A stretch of DNA of 12,306 bases from DATLAN01 sp035527455 (GCA_035527455.1 DATLAN010000707.1:1-12306), one strand, 5' to 3'; counted from the stretch's first letter, positions 1 to 8,413 are shown. Translations and numbers: made by a program. Notes: generated by a model from the letters alone, not told the origin.

Positions 1-1
1 C

Positions 2-3000
2 CCTTCACTGCTGATCTGTTTCCAGAAGGCCGCCCATCGCGACCCGCGTGTGCGGGACCCGCAAACTGTCAGTGACTTCGGCAGCGAACTGCGGGCCGCT
101 CTGTACGCGCTGGAGGAAATCGGCGACCGCCGCGCCTTGCCCGCGATCAGCGCCTTGGTCAAGTACGACAACAAACCAAGGCGGATGCAGAGCGCTCTTG
201 AGGACATCCTTGCCAAGGGCTCGGATCAGCAGCTTTGGGTTGACATTCGGTCGGACGATCCGAATATCGCCGACGGTGCGCAGCGCATCCTGGATTCACC
301 GGAACAATATGGTCGCGCGGAGCGCCGGGAACCTCGCGAGTCGGAGGCCGATGCCATCGTGGTGGGGCGTGCGGCGGAGCGAGGGGAAAAGGGCACGACA
401 GTCGAGGTGCTGAAGACGCTGAAAGGAAGTCTCGTCGCCGACTTTTACAGGATCTCCGACTCGCATTTCGGTCAGCGACTTCCTATTGACCAAATGCAAA
501 GGAAGCGATGGATTTGCTACCTGCATGTGAATGACCGTGATCTGCTTCCGGAACCCGTCTTGAGGAGCGAGTGGTACATCCCTTGGACTGAGAAGACCGA
601 GTCGGACGTCCTCGCCTCCATCCCCCTGCCGACAAGATGGGGCCCGCTCTCTGGCAGTGCGCAAATGGGTCTTCGTTTGAGGGCGGAGGAGGTCCCGGCT
701 GGCGCGGACGTGCCCGTTGAGATCGCCATCCGCAACACGGGCGAGAAGCCCATTGAGTTGCACCAACACCGCTTCAATATCTACGACTACTACTCCCGCA
801 CGCAGTTTGCCGTTACCGATGGCAAGGGCAGGCGAACGTTGTTGGCCAAGCCGGTGGGACGCATGAAAGAATCAGGCAGGGCGCTGACGAAGTCTCTCGC
901 ACCCGGCGAGGTCTACATCCACACCGTCCGCTTGAACCGCTGGCCTGTCGCCCCGGAAGAATTGGACCGCCAAAACGCACGCAATCCCCTTGGCTCGCCA
1001 GGCACCTACACCATCGAGTGTACCTACACTGCCCCACCAAATACGTCTTGGCGGCTTACTCTAACCACTGCTCCGGTGAAGGTGACAATCACCGCGCCTG
1101 AGAAGCTGGCGGATCTACCGGGGGACGCTCTCCGGTCGAATGCTGCAGTTCTCGGGAATGAACGCGCCGACGACGCCCGGCTAAGCGTCGTTCCCCCAGA
1201 GCAGTTGCCTCTGTGCGGAAGCCGTCTGTCTATCGAAGAGGCCGTCAAGCAGGAGTTTGCATTCGTGGTGGCTTGCGAGGCACTTGAAGATACGCAAGGC
1301 CAGATCGGGGCCATAGGCAAACTGAACTGCACACAAGAGTTCCAGGTGCATCAACTGCTGGCCGGCGATGGGCCCGGCGTTGACACGTTCCGATTGCATT
1401 ACACGTACGTCGATCGCCAGGATTGCCGTGAGCGAGCCGTCAGGAAACGCGACCGTGTCATCTGGATCGTTCGCAAAGCCGACGAAGGCCAATGGATCGG
1501 CGTCAAAGCCGTGCCCGACACGCCCGAGAACCGCAAGGCGGTCCAGGAATCGCTCGCCACGCAACCGGCCGGAGACGCAGCCACGGCCCGCGCAAAGTCG
1601 CTGGCGGACAACGTCGACAAGTTCGTCCTTCTCCTGTGGTACGCAGCGCCAGCCGAAAACGTATGGCATGCCCTGAGGTTGAGGGTGCCGGATCCGCCGG
1701 AAAGCGCGCCGGAGAACGAGATCGCCGTGCGGATCGGCGAGGGCCAGGCCAGGAAGATCATCGCCTATCTGGCGAAGACGGGCTTCCTTGCCCGTGCCCG
1801 CAACATCTCGGGCAAGTTGATTGGCTTCTCGCCTCCCGGATGCGTCCTCCAAGTCTTCGGCGCCGAGGAATCGCTTCCGGACGGCCGAAAGTACCCACTA
1901 CTGCTTGCAGAGAAGTGCGACTGGAACCTCAAGATGCTGGGCATGTTGGATGGTCTGCGAAACGTACTCGATGGACAGGCGGCGAAGGAAATGGACGAGG
2001 TGCTGGGCAACCTTCAGCCGCATCGGAAGGCATGGGAGAAAGCCGCCGCTACCCTCACCCAGGCGGAAGCGGACCGTGCGGCGCGGCTGGTCAAGTCGCT
2101 GAAGGCGAACAAGGCGGGGTTCGTGCTGTCCGTCGAATACCGGGCCCCGCAGGCGGACATCAAATCTCCGGAGCGAGGGGATCACAGTCTCACCTTTACC
2201 GTGGCGCCGCCGCCTGAACCGACGGTCGTGGGACAGTACATCCAGATCACCGAGGCCCAGGCGGACCGGATCATTGACCACCTGGCGGTGGAGCAAGTAT
2301 TCCTCGGTCGGGCAAACGACGTGATGGGGAAGCTCATCGGGGGCGGTCCGCGCCCCGGCTGCACGTGGTTGGTCTGGGGGGCCAGCGAGCCGTCGGAACC
2401 AGATCCGAACAAGCTGCACCCCATGCTCCTGCGCCAGGGCACACCCGCCAGCCCGGAGATGCTGGCCCGCCTGGACGGCCTGCGGAAGGTCCTCGACGAC
2501 GACGCGGCCAAGGCGATGGATGAACTGCTCAAACGACTGGAACCGCATCGGAAGGAATGGGAGAAAGCCGCCTCGTCCGCCACGCCGCCGACGGGGCTGA
2601 ACCTGGACGCCGCTGTCAAGCTGCTGACTGAGAAGGTCGGCGAAAAGTGGGAGAAGCGTGACGACCCGCACTTCGGTCTGATACTCCAGTGCCACCGTGA
2701 GAAAGGGGCATACGGCGGATCGTACCTCGTGATGCAGCTTCTAGTCGAAGAGGCCGCCAAAGCTCTCGTGAAACATCCGTACGATTTCGATGTTGCTGTC
2801 CGAATTGTCGGAAGCAACAAGCGATGGACGGTCATCGAAGCGGCGGAAGTCCCGGATCCCAAGTCTGGCGCAGGCATCGTCAAGGCCCTGAAGCTCACTG
2901 CCGCTTCCCCGCCCGACACGCAACCGGCGGACGGGACCACCCAACCGGTAGGAGACGCCGGCGCGGCCCGGGCATCGGTGGCGACACTCCTGGCGGAGGC

Positions 3001-6000
3001 GGAGACGCTGCGGAAGGAATCGGCCGGGCAATGGGCGCAATGGGACAAGGCGGTCGCCGATGTTCTGGCCAAACATGCGGCAATGGTCAAGGATTGGGGG
3101 TGGCACACGCGCCCTCCGGCACCGGACGTTGCGCCGCTGAAGCTGCCGATGGCCTACCTGGTCTGGCATTGGAGGGATGCCTCCACGGCCCAGCGACTGC
3201 CGGCAGCCTACGGACTCGGCGAGATGTACCTGCGGGCGATCGCCGACAGCGGCGACAAAAGGCGGATTGATATCCTTCTCCAGGTCCTTGGCGGGAGCGA
3301 GTGGGGCGGCAAGCTGCTGGTCAAGGCCATGACGCCAGAGCGGGCCGAACCGAGCATCCGTGAACTGCTGGCCGGGTCGCCGAAGCTCGCCCGTGATGCC
3401 CCACTACACATGCTCCTTCGCGAATTAGCCGCTGGGCTATCACCGGCCGTTCGCAAGGCCGGCTACGACTGGCTTCGCGCCGCATGGCTTGCCGGCCCCA
3501 GCAACGGCGATGGGGAGCAGTACTGGGAGACGCTTTTCCGGCTGGACCCGGATCGGGCCCGCCGGGAGGTGATCCCGTACTACGGCCAGCGGTACAACCG
3601 CACCGACCGGTACGACCTGTACGTGCTGCGGCTGTTGCTGGCCCACGCCGGACCGTGCGAAGAGGTCGCCAAGGCGGTCCGCGAGTGGCGCAAGACGCCC
3701 GACGAACTTCTGGATTTCTACTGCCGACGGGTGTTGGTCTGTGCCGACCCCGAGGGCGAGCTGGAAGGCTACGTGGCCGACATCGAGGCCCAGTTCAAGA
3801 GCGGGCAACGGCCTGACGAACTTCCGTATCTGGTGAGAACGCTGGTGGAGCATATCCCCCGGCAATCGGTGAAGTACCTGCGCCGGTTCGCTAATGACCG
3901 GCGGCTGACCGGGCTGATGGGGGAGGGAACCAGGAAGCAGATCGTCGGGTGGCTCGTCGGGCAGCAGGACGAGCAGGCCGAGAAGATCGTCGCCCGCTGG
4001 CTGGCCGAGGAAGACCAGTACGCCCAGCGCCACCTGATCGACATTCTGGCCCGGCAAGGTGAGTTCGCCAGGGGATTGCTCAAGAAAGCCCGCCCAGGCA
4101 TCGAACTGCCGCCGCTACCCCTTGAGAAGGCTCCCGCGCCCGCCACGCAGCCGGACGTCGCGGGCGCGCTGTTGGCTCGGATTGTCCTGCCGGCGAAGGT
4201 CACGCCGACCAACGGACTCTTCCCGGCAAAGCTCGAGATCACCAACATCGGCAAGCAGCCCGTCCGGGTCGTCACGCTCTGCCAGGCCTGGCGGTCTTCG
4301 AGCAAGGGTGTGTTCCACGTGAGCTTCCAGCAGGACCAGTGGAAGTCCGACCCGCCGTCCGTCGAACAGAGCGCCAAGTCCGTTGTCGAGCTTTCGCCGG
4401 GCGAGAGCACAACCCTCCCGTTTGAGGTCGTTGATGGTGGTCGCAAGACACTCCGAGTGACGGCAAGCTATGCGGTTTCTGAGGAATTTGCCAAGGAGTT
4501 GAACGTCTGGTCCGGTTCTTTTGCTTTCCAGCCGGCACGGGTGAATCTCGAGCGAGTTGAAGAGGGCGAGTTGAAGATCCTTCTCGAAGAGCCCGGCGAA
4601 TTCCCGCTGTTTCACCGCGGGAAAGCGATTCTGAGGGAGAAAGTGTCCCAACTCATCGAGAAGTTGGAGAGTCCTGATCCGCAATCACGGCTCCAAGCCA
4701 TCTACGGGCTTGCCAAATTCGGGTCCAACGCGAAAGAGGCCGTTCCGGCTCTGGTTCGAAGACTGAAGGATGAGGATGCCCAGGTCCGCATTGAGGCCGC
4801 TAATTCCTTCTACAAGATTTTCCCTCCCACCGTAAACATGTACGAGGTGTTTCCCGTGTGGAGATTCACTGGTGGTCCGGCAACGCCTGAACTTATGTCG
4901 CCGGAGGAGAAAGTCGAATTTGCCAGGGTGACCGCAATCGCCAACGAAGAAAAGGCCAAGGCGGCCAAGGTAGCCGTTCCCGCATTGATCGAGGCACTGA
5001 CCGATGAAAGTGTCTACATGCGCCAATTTGCCGCCATGTCGCTGGGAGCCTTCGGTCCGCACGCACGGGATGCAGTCCGCCCTCTGATCGGCTTGCTGGA
5101 AGATGAATCTGAGGCCGTGAGAATGTGGGCGGTAGGTGCGTTGGGGGGGATTGGACCGGATGCCAAGGAAGCGGTTCCCAAGCTGATCGCGTATTTCAAG
5201 AAGTACCAGCAAGATCGGCTTCGCACCCCGGCAATACGTTCTTTGGGAAAGATCGGATCCGGTGCCAAAGAGGCGGTGCCGTTTCTGATCGAGCTACTAC
5301 AGAACCGCGGCGAATCGCGTTACCGTGTGGCCGAAGCGCTGGGCGGTATCGGGCCGGAAGCGAAAGCGGCCGTCCCTGCGTTGATCGCTGCCCTGGAGGA
5401 CCCCGAGCGCTTGGTGAGAGCATATGCCGCAGAAGCCCTCGGCAAGATCGCAGCAGATACCGAACTGATCGTCCCCGCACTGATGAACGCCGAGAAAGAC
5501 GAGGACTTCCTCGTTCGAGACTATGCCAGCAGAGCCCTCGACTCGTTAATAAAACTCCTCGGCAAACAGCTCAACAGCAGAGACTGGAATGAAGAGGCAG
5601 CCGCAATCCGATCCACGAACGCTTTGATAGAAGAATGCCCAAAAGCCGAATTGCATAAGCTGTCGCCGCTGGTCGAGCCTCTGTTTTCCAAGGTTGGCTG
5701 GGGCGGCATCGCCCGTGATCAGGCGAATCAGGCCGCCGAGTTGATCGCCCGCATTGGAGGACCTGCCGTCCCATTCCTCGTCGAGAAGTTCCAATCTCCC
5801 GAGAGCCATGATCGCTGGTGCGCCATCGAGATTCTCGGGAGAATTGGCGAGCCCGACGCGCCTGTTATCTCGGTCGTTCGCCCCATGCTGCACGACAAAG
5901 ATGCTTACGTTCGGCGCGTTGCCATCGACACGCTGGCTGCACTGGGTAGCCGCGCTAGGCCTGCGGTGGAGGATCTGGAGAAGGTTCTCACGGACAGCAC

Positions 6001-8386
6001 TCCCAACAACCGCATCCGTGGGCATGCCGCACTGATTCGCATTACAGGAGAGGCGGGAGGGCACATTGAGGCGATTGCTGAACATCTGAAGTCGCATGAC
6101 ATGCGGGAGTTCGAGGCGTCTTTCGCTGCTGCCACGCTCGGCGGATTTGGGGCCGCCGCTCGGCCGGTCGAGTCCCATCTGCGGGCCGCCCTGAAGCATC
6201 CCCACGCGCAGGTCCGCGTGGATGCCGCTGCCGCACTAGGTGCAATCGGCGCCGAATCCGAAGAGACTATTGTCGCTCTGATTGGCCAACTCCGCGAGGA
6301 TCGCGAACTGGAGGCCCGTCGCAGCAGCGCTTCTGCACTGGGGAAGATCGGGCCGGCGGCCAAGGCGGCAGTCCCCGCGCTCAGCGAAGTCTTAGAGAGT
6401 GAGGACGTCGACAAATCCCTCCGCCAGGCAGCCGCTGAGGCGATCAAGAAGATCCGGCAACCCGCCGCACCGCCCGATGCAAAGAGCGCGAACGAACCGC
6501 AAAGACAGCCCACCCCCGAAGAACAGGTCCGGCCGATGTTTTCCGGTCGGGTAATGGCCTACTACGGCAACGACGCGGACAAGGCCAGGCAGAACCCGGA
6601 CAACGTGTGGACTGGGTCGCTTTTGTCCAATACGGTGACGGTAGAGATAGTGGCGGGCGAGAATCCGGAACATGCGCTGTTGCCCGGTAGCCACCTTACG
6701 CTTAAGGAGGCTTGCGGCGAGAAGTTCGAGCACGCGGCTCTGTGGGTAGCATTGAACGAGCCGAATTCTTCGGACCATCAGCGCTCCGAAGCAGAGAAGA
6801 AGGCTGGTGTGTTCCACTTCGGCCAGGAGTACAGGCTCGTTGACCCCATCACCGGCAAACGCGAGCCAAGGCTGGACCTCCCGAGCCCTTACCGATGCGA
6901 CAGGGGCGCGGGCGAGCGGCCCATCCAGAAGGGCGAAAGGGTGATCTGGATATTCCAGCGCCCGGAGGGCAACGACAGCGCGACTGCCGATGCGGCGCCG
7001 TTCGACCAGAACACCCGGAAATGGAAACAAGTCACCGGCCTTTGGACCGGTACGGCACGCTCGGGCACGATTAAGCTCAACGCTGCCGAGGCGCAGCAGA
7101 AGAGTATATCGAGTGAGCAACCCTCACCAATCCGCGCGTTCCGGGGCGTTGTCGCTCAAGAGCACTTTGAGTTGAAGCCGATTTCCGGCCTTGCACCGGA
7201 GAAAATCGAGCGGCTCCAGGACCTTGCCCGACGATTCCACGAGCAGGAGCGCAACGCGAGGTCGCTTCCCGATACGGCGAAGATCATCGTCCTGGAGGAG
7301 GAGCTTGGAAAGTTCCTTTCCGTCTCGGATCTCGTGGCGGTCACGGACTGCCAGTACCCGAGACTGTCCTCAACCGCCTTCCATCTGCTCAGGGGCACGT
7401 CGAATGCCACGCTTTCACAACAAGACGTCGCGAAGCTGCTCGAACACCTCCCCGACCGCGAGACCACCTTGGCGGTCAAGGGACTTCTGGCCGCCCAGGT
7501 GCTTGCCGAAAACGAGCGTTTCGGCGCCCCGGCGCTGGCAGGGGTGCTTCGCCGGTCTTCCGATCCGCTGAGCCGCGTGCATGCGGCAGCCGGACTGGCC
7601 GCCGAGGATTCCAAGGCGGACGCCGCCTCGAGACGCGAGGCCGAATCGCTGCTGCTGGCGTCGCTGGGCAACGACGACGACACGGCCCGAATCGCCCATA
7701 ATGCTCTGCCGACCTTGAAGCCGTGGATGATCGAGTGGCTCCTCGAACGACTCGGCGACCCCGGCGCGTCGACGGCGTTCTGGAACAACGCCACGAGCCG
7801 TCTGTCCACCTGCAATCCGAAAGGTTTCGAAAAGCGTCTGAAGCAGCTTTTCGTCGATGCGGAGAGTCACGCTTCGGTAAACGTGCGAATGAACGCCACA
7901 AACGGCCTGCGCGCCCTCGGACTGACGAAAGCCGACACGCAACTCTACGAGCAAATCCTCAAAGACGAGAATCCCCACGTTCGACGGATGCTCTACGCGG
8001 GCCTTTTCCAGCTCAAGGAGCCTTGGACGGCTCCGCTGCTGACGGCGGGGTTAGAGGACAGACTTCCGGAAAACGTGGGGATTTGTGCCGATGCCCTGGC
8101 GGCCCTGGATCACAAGCCGGCCGTACCGAATCTGATCGCAACCCTTCGCAGGGACGACCTGGACGCCAATTCGCCGACCCTCGAGGCATACCGCCGTGTG
8201 GGGCAAGCGACCGTGACGCTCGCCGACCTGGAAGGATACGATTTCCACATCGTCGGACGGCCCGTGGGCAGTATGTACGCGCACGCCATGGTGATCGAGA
8301 ACCGGGATGAAGTCTACCGGAAGGAGTGCACGCGGTTGCTGAACTGGTGGAAGACAACGGGTAGTGGATTGAAATGGGACCAATGA
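2..8386 (+). CDS. Giant multidomain HEAT-repeat / Ig-like protein, 5'-partial
   Basis: One frame runs without a stop from the left edge to TGA at 8384-8386. A GTG at 50 could serve as a start and gives 2,778 residues, but it has no ribosome binding site and the frame stays open to base 2 with helix-like sequence, so I treat the gene as cut at its 5' end. Domains, counted from that GTG: HEAT-like helices about 10-90; OB/NTR-like beta module 100-164; Ig-like 201-351; second OB/NTR-like module 394-494; duplicated unnamed domain 511-843; alpha/beta segment about 848-952; helical solenoid 973-1350; Ig-like 1374-1501; 14-16 HEAT repeats 1528-2137; third OB/NTR-like module 2163-2307; helical solenoid from 2377 to near the end. 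Thr-Gln-Pro linkers separate several modules. I see no catalytic motif and no membrane anchor in the visible part. HEAT and Ig-like modules usually bind proteins, so scaffold or adhesion in the envelope is the likely role (inference). Export is inferred from neighbours and style, because the N terminus is missing. Confidence 0.9.
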   Translation, partial: PSLLICFQKAAHRDPRVRDPQTVSDFGSELRAALYALEEIGDRRALPAISALVKYDNKPRRMQSALEDILAKGSDQQLWVDIRSDDPNIADGAQRILDSPEQYGRAERREPRESEADAIVVGRAAERGEKGTTVEVLKTLKGSLVADFYRISDSHFGQRLPIDQMQRKRWICYLHVNDRDLLPEPVLRSEWYIPWTEKTESDVLASIPLPTRWGPLSGSAQMGLRLRAEEVPAGADVPVEIAIRNTGEKPIELHQHRFNIYDYYSRTQFAVTDGKGRRTLLAKPVGRMKESGRALTKSLAPGEVYIHTVRLNRWPVAPEELDRQNARNPLGSPGTYTIECTYTAPPNTSWRLTLTTAPVKVTITAPEKLADLPGDALRSNAAVLGNERADDARLSVVPPEQLPLCGSRLSIEEAVKQEFAFVVACEALEDTQGQIGAIGKLNCTQEFQVHQLLAGDGPGVDTFRLHYTYVDRQDCRERAVRKRDRVIWIVRKADEGQWIGVKAVPDTPENRKAVQESLATQPAGDAATARAKSLADNVDKFVLLLWYAAPAENVWHALRLRVPDPPESAPENEIAVRIGEGQARKIIAYLAKTGFLARARNISGKLIGFSPPGCVLQVFGAEESLPDGRKYPLLLAEKCDWNLKMLGMLDGLRNVLDGQAAKEMDEVLGNLQPHRKAWEKAAATLTQAEADRAARLVKSLKANKAGFVLSVEYRAPQADIKSPERGDHSLTFTVAPPPEPTVVGQYIQITEAQADRIIDHLAVEQVFLGRANDVMGKLIGGGPRPGCTWLVWGASEPSEPDPNKLHPMLLRQGTPASPEMLARLDGLRKVLDDDAAKAMDELLKRLEPHRKEWEKAASSATPPTGLNLDAAVKLLTEKVGEKWEKRDDPHFGLILQCHREKGAYGGSYLVMQLLVEEAAKALVKHPYDFDVAVRIVGSNKRWTVIEAAEVPDPKSGAGIVKALKLTAASPPDTQPADGTTQPVGDAGAARASVATLLAEAETLRKESAGQWAQWDKAVADVLAKHAAMVKDWGWHTRPPAPDVAPLKLPMAYLVWHWRDASTAQRLPAAYGLGEMYLRAIADSGDKRRIDILLQVLGGSEWGGKLLVKAMTPERAEPSIRELLAGSPKLARDAPLHMLLRELAAGLSPAVRKAGYDWLRAAWLAGPSNGDGEQYWETLFRLDPDRARREVIPYYGQRYNRTDRYDLYVLRLLLAHAGPCEEVAKAVREWRKTPDELLDFYCRRVLVCADPEGELEGYVADIEAQFKSGQRPDELPYLVRTLVEHIPRQSVKYLRRFANDRRLTGLMGEGTRKQIVGWLVGQQDEQAEKIVARWLAEEDQYAQRHLIDILARQGEFARGLLKKARPGIELPPLPLEKAPAPATQPDVAGALLARIVLPAKVTPTNGLFPAKLEITNIGKQPVRVVTLCQAWRSSSKGVFHVSFQQDQWKSDPPSVEQSAKSVVELSPGESTTLPFEVVDGGRKTLRVTASYAVSEEFAKELNVWSGSFAFQPARVNLERVEEGELKILLEEPGEFPLFHRGKAILREKVSQLIEKLESPDPQSRLQAIYGLAKFGSNAKEAVPALVRRLKDEDAQVRIEAANSFYKIFPPTVNMYEVFPVWRFTGGPATPELMSPEEKVEFARVTAIANEEKAKAAKVAVPALIEALTDESVYMRQFAAMSLGAFGPHARDAVRPLIGLLEDESEAVRMWAVGALGGIGPDAKEAVPKLIAYFKKYQQDRLRTPAIRSLGKIGSGAKEAVPFLIELLQNRGESRYRVAEALGGIGPEAKAAVPALIAALEDPERLVRAYAAEALGKIAADTELIVPALMNAEKDEDFLVRDYASRALDSLIKLLGKQLNSRDWNEEAAAIRSTNALIEECPKAELHKLSPLVEPLFSKVGWGGIARDQANQAAELIARIGGPAVPFLVEKFQSPESHDRWCAIEILGRIGEPDAPVISVVRPMLHDKDAYVRRVAIDTLAALGSRARPAVEDLEKVLTDSTPNNRIRGHAALIRITGEAGGHIEAIAEHLKSHDMREFEASFAAATLGGFGAAARPVESHLRAALKHPHAQVRVDAAAALGAIGAESEETIVALIGQLREDRELEARRSSASALGKIGPAAKAAVPALSEVLESEDVDKSLRQAAAEAIKKIRQPAAPPDAKSANEPQRQPTPEEQVRPMFSGRVMAYYGNDADKARQNPDNVWTGSLLSNTVTVEIVAGENPEHALLPGSHLTLKEACGEKFEHAALWVALNEPNSSDHQRSEAEKKAGVFHFGQEYRLVDPITGKREPRLDLPSPYRCDRGAGERPIQKGERVIWIFQRPEGNDSATADAAPFDQNTRKWKQVTGLWTGTARSGTIKLNAAEAQQKSISSEQPSPIRAFRGVVAQEHFELKPISGLAPEKIERLQDLARRFHEQERNARSLPDTAKIIVLEEELGKFLSVSDLVAVTDCQYPRLSSTAFHLLRGTSNATLSQQDVAKLLEHLPDRETTLAVKGLLAAQVLAENERFGAPALAGVLRRSSDPLSRVHAAAGLAAEDSKADAASRREAESLLLASLGNDDDTARIAHNALPTLKPWMIEWLLERLGDPGASTAFWNNATSRLSTCNPKGFEKRLKQLFVDAESHASVNVRMNATNGLRALGLTKADTQLYEQILKDENPHVRRMLYAGLFQLKEPWTAPLLTAGLEDRLPENVGICADALAALDHKPAVPNLIATLRRDDLDANSPTLEAYRRVGQATVTLADLEGYDFHIVGRPVGSMYAHAMVIENRDEVYRKECTRLLNWWKTTGSGLKWDQ
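347..541 (+). other. OB/NTR-like beta module, copy 1 (in giant protein)
   Basis: Residues 100-164 have a hydrophobic strand (ADAIVVGRA), then a strand with a Leu-Lys-Gly turn (VEVLKTLKGSL), and end with a hydrophobic strand that follows a basic turn (KRWICYLHV). This order of strands is common in secreted planctomycete proteins and resembles an OB or netrin-like fold. The fold name is an inference from pattern alone. Two further modules of the same plan occur at 1229-1531 and 6536-6970. Confidence 0.4.
650..1102 (+). other. Ig-like beta-sandwich domain 1 (in giant protein)
   Basis: Residues 201-351 show alternating beta strands. They include the pattern VPVEIAIRNTGEKPIEL, typical of bacterial Ig-like or CARDB-type sandwiches ('...v.v.v.N.g..pi.l...'). 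The domain closes with a GTYTIECTY strand and a final VKVTI strand. Such domains mediate binding or act as spacers in exported proteins. A comparable domain occurs at 4169-4552. Confidence 0.55.
1229..1531 (+). other. OB/NTR-like beta module, copy 2 (in giant protein)
   Basis: Residues 394-494 run through FAFVVACEALED, EFQVHQLLAGDGP, FRLHYTYV and RDRVIWIVRK. This is the same succession of strands as in copy 1, with the 'basic turn then VIWI strand' also found in copy 3 (GERVIWIF). It ends just before a Thr-Gln-Pro linker. The fold is inferred; the family is not identified. Confidence 0.4.
1580..2047 (+). repeat. Unnamed duplicated domain, copy 1
   Basis: Residues 511-666 form the first of two adjacent copies of a domain I do not recognise. 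The order is a short amphipathic helix, a hydrophobic strand (KFVLLLWYAAP), a charged helix (GEGQARKIIAYLAKTG), a GKLIG turn, PGC followed by a strand ending in FGAEE, LDGLRNVLDGQAAKEMDE, and a closing helix containing PHRKAWEKAA. Copy 2 follows after about 12 nt. The closing stretches, 2018-2047 and 2543-2572, match at 29 of 30 bases, although the rest of the two copies has diverged clearly. Confidence 0.8.
2060..2572 (+). repeat. Unnamed duplicated domain, copy 2
   Basis: Residues 671-841 repeat the plan of copy 1 in the same order: LVKSLKANKAGFVLSVEY, a proline-rich loop, a helix containing QADRIIDHLA, LGRANDVMGKLIGG, PGC followed by a strand ending in WGASE, LDGLRKVLDDDAAKAMDE, and PHRKEWEKAA. 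Shared positions are GKLIG, PGC, the LDGLR.VLD helix, AAK.MDE and PHRK.WEKAA. Copy 2 has a longer loop after its first strand. The conserved pattern indicates a real folded unit produced by tandem duplication. Its function is unknown. Confidence 0.8.
2966..4099 (+). other. Helical solenoid region (in giant protein)
   Basis: Residues 973-1350 are almost wholly predicted helix by eye: Leu/Ala-rich amphipathic segments, few strands, and repeated charged turns. The PBS-lyase type HEAT consensus seen later in the protein is weak here, so it may be a divergent HEAT or TPR-like solenoid. It follows a Thr-Gln-Pro linker (around 2918-2960) and ends at another before 4160. Confidence 0.5.
4169..4552 (+). 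other. Ig-like beta-sandwich domain 2 (in giant protein)
   Basis: Residues 1374-1501 open with ARIVLPAKVTPTNGLFP and continue as FPAKLEITNIGKQPVRVV. This is the same '...l.itN.g..pv.v' core as the first Ig-like domain. A LSPGEST loop precedes a further strand, and the domain ends with a TLRVTASY strand. It separates the middle solenoid from the main HEAT array. Confidence 0.55.
4631..6460 (+). repeat. Array of about 14-16 HEAT repeats (in giant protein)
   Basis: Residues 1528-2137 are tandem units of about 31-35 residues in the PBS-lyase HEAT style, for example AVPALIEALTDES followed by VRMWAVGALGGIGPDAK. The unit signature is 'AVP.LI..L.D....VR..A..ALG.IG..A.'. Units 1-2 and 3-8 are separated by an insert of about 45 residues (roughly 4826-4966). 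Units around 5550-5760 are degenerate, and the pattern recovers afterwards and ends with EAIKKIRQ. HEAT arrays form curved solenoids that bind other proteins. No cyclase or lyase signature accompanies the repeats. Confidence 0.9.
6536..6970 (+). other. OB/NTR-like beta module, copy 3 (in giant protein)
   Basis: Residues 2163-2307 begin with MFSGRVMAYYG, contain the strands TVTVEIVAGE and HAALWVALNE, and end with KGERVIWIFQRPEG. The final strand parallels RDRVIWIVRK in copy 2. Copy 3 carries a long insertion before that strand. It lies between the HEAT array and the C-terminal solenoid. Confidence 0.4.
7178..8371 (+). other. C-terminal helical / HEAT-like solenoid (in giant protein)
   Basis: From residue 2377 to near the end the sequence is helical with degenerate HEAT units, for example SDPLSRVHAAAGLAAED, VNVRMNATNGLRALG and ENPHVRRMLYAGLFQLK. 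The last 60 or so residues (VTLADLEGYDFHIVG, then a Glu/Arg-rich helix and WW) do not fit the repeat and may be a cap. No sorting signal or membrane segment is visible at the C terminus. Confidence 0.6.
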
Positions 8387-8396
8387 ACTGACCTGA

Positions 8397-8413
8397 TAGG
8401 AGGTCTCCTAATG
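8397..8413 (+). promoter_or_regulatory. Strong Shine-Dalgarno inside a small inverted repeat, before an ATG
   Basis: AGGAGG lies at 8398-8403, followed 7 nt later by ATG at 8411. This is a textbook ribosome binding site 12 nt after the giant gene's stop codon. It sits in a 14-base inverted repeat (TAGGAG, GT, CTCCTA). The frame opened at 8411 runs 76 codons to 8641, overlaps the ankyrin gene out of frame, and encodes an unremarkable low-complexity peptide. It could be a short translated leader for the next gene, or a relic start. Neither can be settled by reading. Confidence 0.35.

Noticed and set aside
50..52. GTG at 50 as the true start of the giant protein
   Set aside because: No Shine-Dalgarno and no signal peptide follow it, and the frame is open to the window edge with helix-like codons, so the real start is most likely upstream.
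1898..3108. Overlapping minus-strand open frames of 265 and 308 codons opposite the giant gene
   Set aside because: They lie entirely inside a continuous plus-strand frame with recognisable repeated domains. Their translations are rich in Arg, Ser and Pro, as expected of shadow frames.
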